Source: Saprospiraceae bacterium (GTDB lineage Bacteria > Bacteroidota > Bacteroidia > Chitinophagales > Saprospiraceae). From it: DNA of 36,432 nucleotides. Position 1 is the first letter of the stretch. Every line of letters begins with the position of its first letter. Under the pieces are notes generated by a model, which saw only the letters and a program-made list of their open reading frames with translations, made no database searches and was not told where the DNA came from. Positions 9,964 through 18,034 of the stretch are shown one piece after another. The position numbers were made by a program, and so were the translations under genes. Location of the stretch: the NCBI GenBank assembly GCA_020630555.1, contig JAHDBE010000006.1:1-36432 (forward strand), written 5' to 3'.

Positions 9964-10446
9964 TTATTGGTTATGATAGGCTTGATTATGGGTAAGTGCG
10001 CCCCCGCATGTGGCACAATTTCCTTGTGCTGCTGCGCCACCTGCACATCCATTAGCACAGATGTAATGGAAAACACCCGATGCATTCGAAGCAGGTAGAG
10101 TAGCTGGAGGATCTATTTGAGTCGCCCCATTTACACTCACTGGTTGAGATGTAGCCGCAGAAGTCGGTGTCCCTTGTTGTTGGTTGTGAAATGCTGCATT
10201 ATGTACGAAGGCAGTTCCACAATTTGGACATGTGCCTGCCGCGGGACCACCACTTCCTTCACAATTATTTGGACAAATATAATGCTGTACGGATCCAGAA
10301 GGAGCTGATGCCGCCGCTGTTGTTGCAGGAGGTATTTCTGGAGTTACAGCTGTATTTGTTACAGGGTCAGGTCGCTCTGGCTTACTGTCACAAGAAACCG
10401 TAAAACCCACGAGAGCTAAAAATAGAATGTATATAAGATTTTTCAT
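9964..10446 (-). CDS. Lipoprotein with two tandem Cys4 zinc-knuckle/heavy-metal-binding-like motifs
   Basis: MKNLIYILFLALVGFTVSCDSKPE lipobox; repeats HYICPNNCEGSGGPAAGTCPNCGTAFVHNAAFHNQ and HYICANGCAGGAAAQGNCATCGGALTHNQAYHNQ. Start moved from 10464 to the Met with a proper signal peptide. Confidence 0.8.
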   Translation of the reverse strand: MKNLIYILFLALVGFTVSCDSKPERPDPVTNTAVTPEIPPATTAAASAPSGSVQHYICPNNCEGSGGPAAGTCPNCGTAFVHNAAFHNQQQGTPTSAATSQPVSVNGATQIDPPATLPASNASGVFHYICANGCAGGAAAQGNCATCGGALTHNQAYHNQ

Positions 10447-10585
10447 AGTTCGAATTTGTAGCAAATTAGCACATTTTATTCATTTGGCTGAAAGTCTATA
10501 CTAAATTCACTCTCATAAAAGTTATTAACTGAAATTCTCCTATTGATCGAATACATTACTCTTATCAACTCACTAAAACTAGCAT

Positions 10586-11050
10586 ATGATCAGGGTAATT
10601 CTTTTTTGTTTTCTTTCTTTTTTGTTTTTCGGATGCCAAGATGAATTCACAGAAAATTCTACGGATGGTGAATTAAACGATTTGTTTAGAGTATTCGAAA
10701 TAGAAGGTGCCAAACGTGGATTAAATATCGATCTCGAACAGGCGGGCGTTTCCGGTTACATTGAGGAAATTAGTGAATCTGGAGTAGCAGGTAAATGCTT
10801 TTTTAATTCACATGCACCGAATGAAATTGTCATCGATGAATCCTTTTGGCAAAATGCGGATTCGAGGCTTCGTGAAATGGTTGTTTTTCACGAATTAGGT
10901 CATTGTTATCTTGGGCGCGGACATCGCGAAGACCAAACCAATAATGGGATATGTTTAAGTATTATGAGAAGTGGACTTGGAAGTTGTCGAGATAATTACA
11001 CTACAAATTCACGATCGTTTTATCTCGATGAATTATTCGGTCAGGAGTAA
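10586..11050 (+). CDS. Small putative zinc metalloprotease lipoprotein
   Basis: LFFGCQDE lipobox; VVFHELGHCYLGRGHRED contains HExxH. Confidence 0.75.
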   Translation: MIRVILFCFLSFLFFGCQDEFTENSTDGELNDLFRVFEIEGAKRGLNIDLEQAGVSGYIEEISESGVAGKCFFNSHAPNEIVIDESFWQNADSRLREMVVFHELGHCYLGRGHREDQTNNGICLSIMRSGLGSCRDNYTTNSRSFYLDELFGQE

Positions 11051-11053
11051 AAA

Positions 11054-11080
11054 AAAGCCCCGTAAGTCGGGGCTTTAAAA
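11054..11080. terminator. Bidirectional rho-independent terminator
   Basis: AAAGCCCCG / taagt / CGGGGCTTT 9-bp stem with flanking A and T/A tracts, between convergent genes. Confidence 0.85.
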
Positions 11081-11081
11081 T

Positions 11082-11735
11082 TTATGATGCTCTAAGTTTT
11101 ATACTTAGCCCGATTTCATCACTTATGGCCTTGTCTTTTAAGTTGTCAAAAAACTTATCTGAACCATAAGTCACTCCAAAATCAGTTCTGTTAATCGTAA
11201 AATCTGGAGTAGACACAGTAATACTGTTATCGGTAATATCTATCTGCGCTTTAAATCCAATTTCTTTAGTGACATCCGTCAGGGTTAAATTTCCATAAAC
11301 AAGATGAGATGCATTAGGATCATTAACTAACTGGGTCACTTTCGTAATCTCAAAAACACTTCTAGGGTGACTCGCCACATCAAAGAAGTCGGCTGATTTT
11401 AAATGCCCTTCTAAATCTGCTTTTGTCTGCCCTTCTAAATCTGTACAATTTATAGAAGTCATGTCGATCGCAAATTTACCACCTACAACTTTTCCGTCTT
11501 CGACGTTAATCATTCCTTTCGTGACTTTTAAAGTCCCGGTGTGCTGCCCTCCGATTTTCGAGCCCGTCCACATGATGAGTGAATTTCCAGCATCCAGATT
11601 AAATCTTTGATTGCCTTGGGTTGTTTCTACCTCAGCTGCATCGCCTACTTTAGCTTCTTCGCCAGCAGGGGATTTTTTACAACTCGTCACAAGACCGATC
11701 ATGAGTAGCAGTGTAAATACTTGTAATAGTTTCAT
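11082..11735 (-). CDS. YceI-family lipoprotein
   Basis: LVTSCKKS lipobox; FNLDAGNSLIMWTGSKIGGQHTGTLKVTKGMINVEDGKVVGGKFAIDMTSINCTDL...HLKSADFFDVASHPRSVFEIT is characteristic of YceI. Confidence 0.93.
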   Translation of the reverse strand: MKLLQVFTLLLMIGLVTSCKKSPAGEEAKVGDAAEVETTQGNQRFNLDAGNSLIMWTGSKIGGQHTGTLKVTKGMINVEDGKVVGGKFAIDMTSINCTDLEGQTKADLEGHLKSADFFDVASHPRSVFEITKVTQLVNDPNASHLVYGNLTLTDVTKEIGFKAQIDITDNSITVSTPDFTINRTDFGVTYGSDKFFDNLKDKAISDEIGLSIKLRAS

Positions 11736-11763
11736 ATAACTTGTTTTAGGTTTTTCTCGTCTG

Positions 11764-13794
11764 TTAATTTAAGTAAGCCGTGACTTTCTCCGCCACTTTT
11801 TCGCCTGTAAAACCAAATTTTTCATCCAGAACAGTATACGGAGCAGAATATCCAAAATGATTGACCCCCCAAACCATTCCATTATGTCCAACCAACCCCT
11901 CTAAATTTAAAGACAGTCCAGCTGTTAATCCAAATTTCCTAACGTGTGAAGGTAAGACACTATTTTGATAGCTTTCGCTTTGATTTCTAAATACACCTTC
12001 ACTTACTACAGAAACTACACGCACTTTATTTTGGCCTTGAGCCTTTAAAACGCCTGCTGCATCTATTAAGGTCCCTACTTCTGATCCATTTGCCAATAAA
12101 ATCACATCTGGCTCTCCTTCACAATCCAAAACAATGTAACCACCCTTGGTAGCCGACTTTGCTTCTTCATATCGCGAAGAACCCATCGCTGGAATATCGC
12201 TAATGTTTTGTCTCGAGAAACTTAAACCAGAAGGCGTATCTGTATTCTCAAAAGCCATCTTCCATGCAACAGTTGTTTCGTGCGCATCACAAGGTCTTAA
12301 GACCAACATACTATTTCTATGACTATGGTTTTGTAATTTCTCAAGAAGCCTTAATTGAGTTTCTTGTTCGATGGGTTGGTGCGTAGGTCCATCCTCTCCT
12401 ACCCTAAAAGCATCATGAGTCCATAAAAAGACACAAGGCTGCTCCATCAACGCCGCTACTCTCATGGCAGGTTTCATATAATCAGAGAAGGCAAAGAAAG
12501 TCGCACATACAGGAATGACACCACCATGCAATCCCATACCTATACAGAGTGCTGCCATGGATAACTCAGCAACTCCGGCTTGTAAAAAGCCACCGCTAAA
12601 ATCCCCTCTTTTAAATTCGGAAGACTTCTTTAAAAAGGCTTCTGTTTTATCACTGTTACATAAATCCGCAGAACTAACAATCATATTATCTACATGATCC
12701 GCAAAAAACGAAAGGACGGCTGCACTACTATTTCTAGTAGCGGTATTTTCTTTATGCACAATCTCCTCCCATGGCAATTTTGGTCTTTGGTTACTGAAGT
12801 AGAATTCTAATTTTTCGGCTTTCGCCAAATTTTCAGTCTTCCATGCACTATATGCGGCTTTTCTATTTTTTGCGTCTTCGCGTTTTTTGTTTAGAATGTC
12901 ATCGTAATAAGTCCTAACCTCTCCAGCTACTTCGAACGGCGCGTTTGGATCTGCACCTAGAGATTTTATTGTTTCTTCAAATGAAGCATTGGACTTACTT
13001 AATGGTTTTCCATGTAACTCCACTTTGCCCTCATAATTCGAACCATCCTCTAATACCACTCCTTTACCCATTATAGTCTTACCAATAATAATAGAGGGTC
13101 TTTCTTTTTCTGCTATACATTGATCTAATGCCGATCGAATGGCATCATGATTATTTCCTTCGATAGTAGTTACATGCCATCCCCAACTTTCATATTTTTT
13201 TGCGGTATCCTCTGTAGTTACATCGTCCACCTCAGTCGAAAGCTGGATATCATTAGCATCATAAAACATCACAATATTTCCCAGACCTAGATGTCCTGCG
13301 ATTCTTCCAGCACCCTGTGATATTTCTTCTTGGATTCCGCCGTCTGATATATATATATACGTCATATGCTCCACAGCCTTACCAAATCTTGCATGTAAAA
13401 ATCGTTCGGCAATAGCAGATCCTATACCAAAGGCATGACCTAAACCTAGGGGACCGGAAGTATTCTCTATGCCTCTTTCAAAGTCTACCTCTGGATGCCC
13501 GGGTGTGACACTCCCCCATTGTCTAAAATTCATTAAGTCATCTTTAGAGTAATGTCCCATAAGATGAAGCGTCGAATACATCATGGCCGACATATGTCCC
13601 GCATCTAAATAAAAACGATCCCTTGCAAACCATGTCATATCATCAGGATCGTAATTCATATACTCTGTGTAAAGAATATGCATAAAGTCAGCACCTCCCA
13701 TAGGCCCGCCTGGATGACCGGAACTTGCCTTTTCTACCATAGAGGCAGACAACACGCGGATTGTGTCTGAAGATTTATCATGAATTGTGGACAT
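11764..13794 (-). CDS. tkt: Transketolase (single-chain)
   Basis: SSGHPGGPMGGADFMHILY, TPGHPEVDFERGIENTSGPLGLG, YDANDIQLSTEV, THDAFRVGEDGPTHQPIEQ; 676 aa. Confidence 0.95.
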   Translation of the reverse strand: MSTIHDKSSDTIRVLSASMVEKASSGHPGGPMGGADFMHILYTEYMNYDPDDMTWFARDRFYLDAGHMSAMMYSTLHLMGHYSKDDLMNFRQWGSVTPGHPEVDFERGIENTSGPLGLGHAFGIGSAIAERFLHARFGKAVEHMTYIYISDGGIQEEISQGAGRIAGHLGLGNIVMFYDANDIQLSTEVDDVTTEDTAKKYESWGWHVTTIEGNNHDAIRSALDQCIAEKERPSIIIGKTIMGKGVVLEDGSNYEGKVELHGKPLSKSNASFEETIKSLGADPNAPFEVAGEVRTYYDDILNKKREDAKNRKAAYSAWKTENLAKAEKLEFYFSNQRPKLPWEEIVHKENTATRNSSAAVLSFFADHVDNMIVSSADLCNSDKTEAFLKKSSEFKRGDFSGGFLQAGVAELSMAALCIGMGLHGGVIPVCATFFAFSDYMKPAMRVAALMEQPCVFLWTHDAFRVGEDGPTHQPIEQETQLRLLEKLQNHSHRNSMLVLRPCDAHETTVAWKMAFENTDTPSGLSFSRQNISDIPAMGSSRYEEAKSATKGGYIVLDCEGEPDVILLANGSEVGTLIDAAGVLKAQGQNKVRVVSVVSEGVFRNQSESYQNSVLPSHVRKFGLTAGLSLNLEGLVGHNGMVWGVNHFGYSAPYTVLDEKFGFTGEKVAEKVTAYLN

Positions 13795-13995
13795 ATCAAG
13801 TTGGTTTTATGTAAGAAAGTCTTATATGAAAAATTTCTATATGATTGTCCTGCAAAGAAAATCAAATATTTACATTGGACGAAGTAAATCTTCTGGGCTT
13901 TCGCCAAAAAATCAAAGCTTAACCACTCCGTGTATACCTAGAAATGAGGGCATATTGACGAAAGTCAGAAAAACAGAAAAAAAAAGTGTTTAATG

Positions 13996-14026
13996 TTGAA
14001 TATTTTGAAGTATGTAACTATTTTTG
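13996..14026 (+). promoter_or_regulatory. Putative rpsU promoter (TTG - 20 nt - TATTTTTG)
   Basis: -33-like TTG at 13996-13998 and -7 TATTTTTG at 14019-14026, matching the Bacteroidota consensus. Confidence 0.6.
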
Positions 14027-14049
14027 CACTCCAATTTTAAAGAGACAAT

Positions 14050-14235
14050 ATGTTAATTATCAACGTAAAAGACGACGAGTCAATTGATCGCGCACTGAAG
14101 CGTTACAAAAGAAAGTTCCAAAAAACTGGAATGATCAAAGAATTAAGAAGAAGAAAGAATTTTACAAAGCCTTCAGTATTAAGAAGAAATGAAGTTTTAG
14201 ATGCTGCTTACCGATTAAAAAAATTCGGAAGTTAA
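14050..14235 (+). CDS. rpsU: 30S ribosomal protein bS21
   Basis: 61 aa MLIINVKDDESIDRALKRYKRKFQKTGMIKELRRRKNFTKPSVLRRNEVLDAAYRLKKFGS. Confidence 0.96.
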   Translation: MLIINVKDDESIDRALKRYKRKFQKTGMIKELRRRKNFTKPSVLRRNEVLDAAYRLKKFGS

Positions 14236-14254
14236 TATCTGATGAACATAAACG

Positions 14255-14284
14255 AAGCCTCGCATTCTGCGGGGCTTTTTTTTT
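14255..14284 (+). terminator. Rho-independent terminator downstream of rpsU
   Basis: AAGCCTCGCA / ttc / TGCGGGGCTT followed by a T tract. Confidence 0.88.
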
Positions 14285-14339
14285 ACAATTCGATGAAATC
14301 CTTATAGCATTTATCAATTTTCTCGAATATCTTAGCTCC

Positions 14340-14936
14340 ATGAGCCGTTATAACATGTTAAAGCAATATATACCTAACATCTTGAGTCTTTCTAGACTCC
14401 CGCTTGCTTTTTTATGTATCTATTTCACCTGCGTGATGAAACCATGGCACTTGACTATTTCGTTAGCCTTGTTTATGCTAGGGTCATTTACGGATTATCT
14501 AGATGGATATTTGGCTAGAAAGTGGAAGATTGTGAGTTGGTTTGGGAAAATTATTGACCCGATTGCTGACAAAATTCTTATCCTGGCTGTTCTTTTTATC
14601 TTTTCTTATGAAGGTATTATTCCCTGGGTACTCACATTAATTATTGCGAGTCGAGAAATATTAATGACCATAATTAGGCTCATTTTACTATCCAAAAAAA
14701 TAGTGCTTGCCAGTATCCAAAGTGGCAAGATTAAAACTTTTACTCAAGTAATTGTACTGACCACGATTTATGTCTTATTGATTATTAATTCGATCATTAA
14801 TCCTGAGATACTTCAGGCATGGATAAAACATACGATTTTGTTTTTAGTACTGGCCGTTGTTGGTATTAGTCTTTACTCATGTATAGATTTTTTAAGCATT
14901 CACAAAAAGACCATCCAGAAAAATCTGATAACCTAA
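14340..14936 (+). CDS. CDP-alcohol phosphatidyltransferase family protein (PgsA-like)
   Basis: DYLDGYLARKWKIVSWFGKIIDPIADK matches D-x2-DG-x2-AR-x8-G-x3-D-x3-D exactly; multiple hydrophobic helices. Confidence 0.93.
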   Translation: MSRYNMLKQYIPNILSLSRLPLAFLCIYFTCVMKPWHLTISLALFMLGSFTDYLDGYLARKWKIVSWFGKIIDPIADKILILAVLFIFSYEGIIPWVLTLIIASREILMTIIRLILLSKKIVLASIQSGKIKTFTQVIVLTTIYVLLIINSIINPEILQAWIKHTILFLVLAVVGISLYSCIDFLSIHKKTIQKNLIT

Positions 14937-15391
14937 TGCTTAAGAATATTTCACTTTGCATTTCTTTATTTTTTATCATCTCATGTCAGAGTCAGAAGTC
15001 AAGCTCTGAAGAAAATACATGGGTAGAAGAGAAGGAAATATCACTGTCAGAACGTCTCGTCCAAGATCAATTAGATGCCTACAATAATCGGGATTTAGAT
15101 GCTTTTCTTATACCATATTCAGATAGTGTTAAAATTTACAACAGTCTAGATGAATTCGGTTATCAAGGAAAAGAATCCATGAAAGGTGTATATACGCAAT
15201 GGTTTGGCGCTCTTGACAGTTTACATTGTGAATTAGTAAATCGTATTGTTTCTGGAAACACCGTTATTGATCATGAAAGATTGTCTTTTCGTCGTAGAGG
15301 ATTAAATTCAGTTGGGAGTTCGGAGGCCATCGCTATCTATAAAATTAAAGACGGAAAAATCTCGGAAGTAAGATTTACAGACCCTAATTAA
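14936..15391 (+). CDS. SnoaL/NTF2-like lipoprotein
   Basis: Start at ATG 14936, overlapping the preceding stop (TAATG); MLKNISLCISLFFIISCQSQ lipobox; DQLDAYNNRDLDAFLIPYSDSVKIYNS...GKESMKGVY NTF2-like pattern. Confidence 0.8.
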   Translation: MLKNISLCISLFFIISCQSQKSSSEENTWVEEKEISLSERLVQDQLDAYNNRDLDAFLIPYSDSVKIYNSLDEFGYQGKESMKGVYTQWFGALDSLHCELVNRIVSGNTVIDHERLSFRRRGLNSVGSSEAIAIYKIKDGKISEVRFTDPN

Positions 15392-15423
15392 AGAACCCTT
15401 TCCGAAGAAAGGATTCTTTAATT
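15386..15423. terminator. Bidirectional rho-independent terminator
   Basis: AATTAAAGAAcCCTTTC / cgaa / GAAAGGaTTCTTTAATT between convergent genes. Confidence 0.85.
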
Positions 15424-15425
15424 TT

Positions 15426-17945
15426 TTATCCGCCGAAGCCGCCTCCGCCGCCAGACCCGCCGCCTTGGCCTTGACCGCCGCCACCTTGACCTTGTTTAAG
15501 GTCATCATTTTTTACCTTACTTCGCCTTTGTTTAAAATCGACTTTACCAAACTTATACTTTAGACTTACTCCCAGAGATCGGAAAGGAATACTAAATCCT
15601 GTTTGCTGAGTATATTGACCTACTGCAGAAAGTTGGCCATTATCATCCGTAATTTTATTATCCGAGTTAAACTCCTTGTTTGCCTCAAAAGGCTCAATCA
15701 CTCTTAGTCCAAAACTCCAAGCACCATAATCTCTTCTTAAGCCAAAACCCCAAATTGAAAATGCGGGTTGGTCTCCAGTGAGTGAGCGAGAGGGAGATTT
15801 AAAGAAACCAAAAAAGTCTGCTTTAAAATCGCCAGTTATGGTGTACTCACCACTCGCAAACAAATTGTATTCATAAGTTTGTCTTGACAAAGTTTCTCCA
15901 TTGACAATGCCTTGGGCGTCATAAGTATATATATTACCACCTCCACGTAGCGTAAAGTTATTGATGCTCTTTGTCGTGAAAAGATTTAATCCAAAGGCAT
16001 TGTTTTCACCTATATTAAAGAAGCTATTTGTACTAACTCCATTATCTACACTCACAATAGTCTCAATAATATCGGTTGTTCTTTTATAGTACGCCGACCC
16101 AAAAACGGTGAAGCCCGCCAAATTAGTATTATGAGATAATTCGATTTGATCTACCAACTCTGGCGAAAGGTTTGGATTACCAATGACCTGATTTAGAACA
16201 TCTGTATTATTATTAAATGGATTTATATAAAACAAACTCGGTCTCTGGATACGTCGTGTATAAGATAATTTAATGGATCTGAAATTTTTCAAGTTCCTAC
16301 TAACTGTAAAACTAGGTAACCAGTTTTCGTACCCATTTTCAAAACCTGGAAGATCATCTCGATACGAACCATCAATCTGCGTTCGCTCATATCTAACTCC
16401 CGCAATGAAACTGTATTTTTTAGCCCAAATCCAACTTAAAGAGGCATAGCCTGCATATACATCTTGATTATATTCAAATAGATTACTTAAAGCAGGCACT
16501 TGTGTTCCGTCATTTTCTGTATAGTAATCACTTTTGATATCTCGCAAAACTGCTTTGGCTCCAGTTTCTAATTTATAGGACTTTGGAAGAGGATGCGTAT
16601 AATCGATCTGTATAGTACTCTCTAAATTATCTCCGTCGTTAAAAATATCAGCTCTACGCGTGAGTACATTTTCTGTGTCGAAGGTGTAAGTTTCGTTAGT
16701 AAAATTCTCTTGATTTTGAATATTACCAGAAAGCTGATAACCTAGAACTAATTCGCGATCTTTATCTTCTTCAAATGTGCGCGTGTAATCAGAGGACCAA
16801 TCATAACCACTAAATAGGTTATTCATTTCTAACTCTCTGGTAAACTCGTTGGGTGTACCTCCTGCTGCTGCAATGACTCCTGAGAGATCGCCATCCATAT
16901 CAAAACCAAATCCTTGATAGGAAATAGAGGTATTAAAAGCATTAAATGCGTTAACATCATAGAATGCGCTTGCTGTCCCATTAAATCCGAGTCTACCCGT
17001 ATTGTTTATACCATCATAGGTATAAGAGGAAATACCGGCATCTGTGTACGACTGACGATTCATGCTTTGAGTGGCGTCTGCAGGAACACTATAAAATACT
17101 CCCCCATTAGAAGAAAATCCAAATCGTCCTTTACCAGCATTTAAATTAAGAGATCCCGTATTTTGGCGATTCCCTAAAGAAAGATTTACTGTTCCGGCCA
17201 CCCCTTCAATATTTCCTTTTTTAGTAATGATATTTATGATGCCAGAGCTCCCCTCTCCATCATATTTGGCGCTAGGAGATGTAATGACTTCTACCTTTTT
17301 AATTTGATCCGCGGGAAACATTTTTAAGGCATCAGCGACATTGTTTGAAAACATACCACTGGGCTTCCCATTAATAAGTATTCGTACATTTCGGGAGCCT
17401 CGCAGGGAAACATTTCCTTCTAGATCTACTGTAAGTAATGGCACCTTCCGTAGAGCATCAGCTGCGTCACCACCAGCTAAACTTGCATCTTGTTCCACGT
17501 TATAAACCAGTTTATCTACCTTGTTTTCGATAAGCGACCTCGTTTCACTAATCTCGACCGCATCTAAAACATAATTTGCAGGAACCAACTGAATCTTGCC
17601 TAGGTCCTTATCTGGATTCTTTAAGGTCAATTCGATGTCTTCTAGTAATTTATCATTGTATCCTAGAAAGGAAACATAGACATCATACTTACCTGTTTTG
17701 ACCTCTCCAAATTTGAATTTACCGTTGTCTTCAGTTAATATGCCATCTTTTTCTCGTGACATACCTGCATTCTTCAAGACTAGCGTGGCATAGGCTACTG
17801 GTTCGCCAGAGACAGAATCAATCACTGATCCTGTAATTTTACCCTTAATCTTTTTTCCTCCACCCATTCCGAAACCACCGAATTGTGCGTAACTAGAAAA
17901 GCTAAAACAAAAAGATAGGGCTAGAAAAAGTAATAGTTTTTTCAT
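15426..17945 (-). CDS. TonB-dependent receptor / outer-membrane beta-barrel protein with CarboxypepD_reg-like N-terminal domain and Gly-rich termini
   Basis: MKKLLLFLALSFCFSFSSYAQ signal peptide (track start 18038 is upstream of it); ITGSVIDSVSGEPVAYATLVL; plug segment VRILINGKPSG...VEVITSPSAKYDGEGSSGIINIITKK; tail QGQGGGGQGQGGGSGGGGGFGG. Confidence 0.9.
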   Translation of the reverse strand: MKKLLLFLALSFCFSFSSYAQFGGFGMGGGKKIKGKITGSVIDSVSGEPVAYATLVLKNAGMSREKDGILTEDNGKFKFGEVKTGKYDVYVSFLGYNDKLLEDIELTLKNPDKDLGKIQLVPANYVLDAVEISETRSLIENKVDKLVYNVEQDASLAGGDAADALRKVPLLTVDLEGNVSLRGSRNVRILINGKPSGMFSNNVADALKMFPADQIKKVEVITSPSAKYDGEGSSGIINIITKKGNIEGVAGTVNLSLGNRQNTGSLNLNAGKGRFGFSSNGGVFYSVPADATQSMNRQSYTDAGISSYTYDGINNTGRLGFNGTASAFYDVNAFNAFNTSISYQGFGFDMDGDLSGVIAAAGGTPNEFTRELEMNNLFSGYDWSSDYTRTFEEDKDRELVLGYQLSGNIQNQENFTNETYTFDTENVLTRRADIFNDGDNLESTIQIDYTHPLPKSYKLETGAKAVLRDIKSDYYTENDGTQVPALSNLFEYNQDVYAGYASLSWIWAKKYSFIAGVRYERTQIDGSYRDDLPGFENGYENWLPSFTVSRNLKNFRSIKLSYTRRIQRPSLFYINPFNNNTDVLNQVIGNPNLSPELVDQIELSHNTNLAGFTVFGSAYYKRTTDIIETIVSVDNGVSTNSFFNIGENNAFGLNLFTTKSINNFTLRGGGNIYTYDAQGIVNGETLSRQTYEYNLFASGEYTITGDFKADFFGFFKSPSRSLTGDQPAFSIWGFGLRRDYGAWSFGLRVIEPFEANKEFNSDNKITDDNGQLSAVGQYTQQTGFSIPFRSLGVSLKYKFGKVDFKQRRSKVKNDDLKQGQGGGGQGQGGGSGGGGGFGG

Positions 17946-18034
17946 GTTTTGATGTTGAAATTTAATTTCAATGTAGTTCTTAGGGGTTAGGCTTGGCTTA
18001 TTTTCTAGATTAGTTGAAGAGAATCTTCTACGAA

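Noticed and set aside
13787-13993. 68-aa plus-strand ORF between tkt and rpsU
   Set aside because: Overlaps the tkt start, no recognisable domain, no ribosome site or conservation cue; likely chance ORF in the intergenic region.
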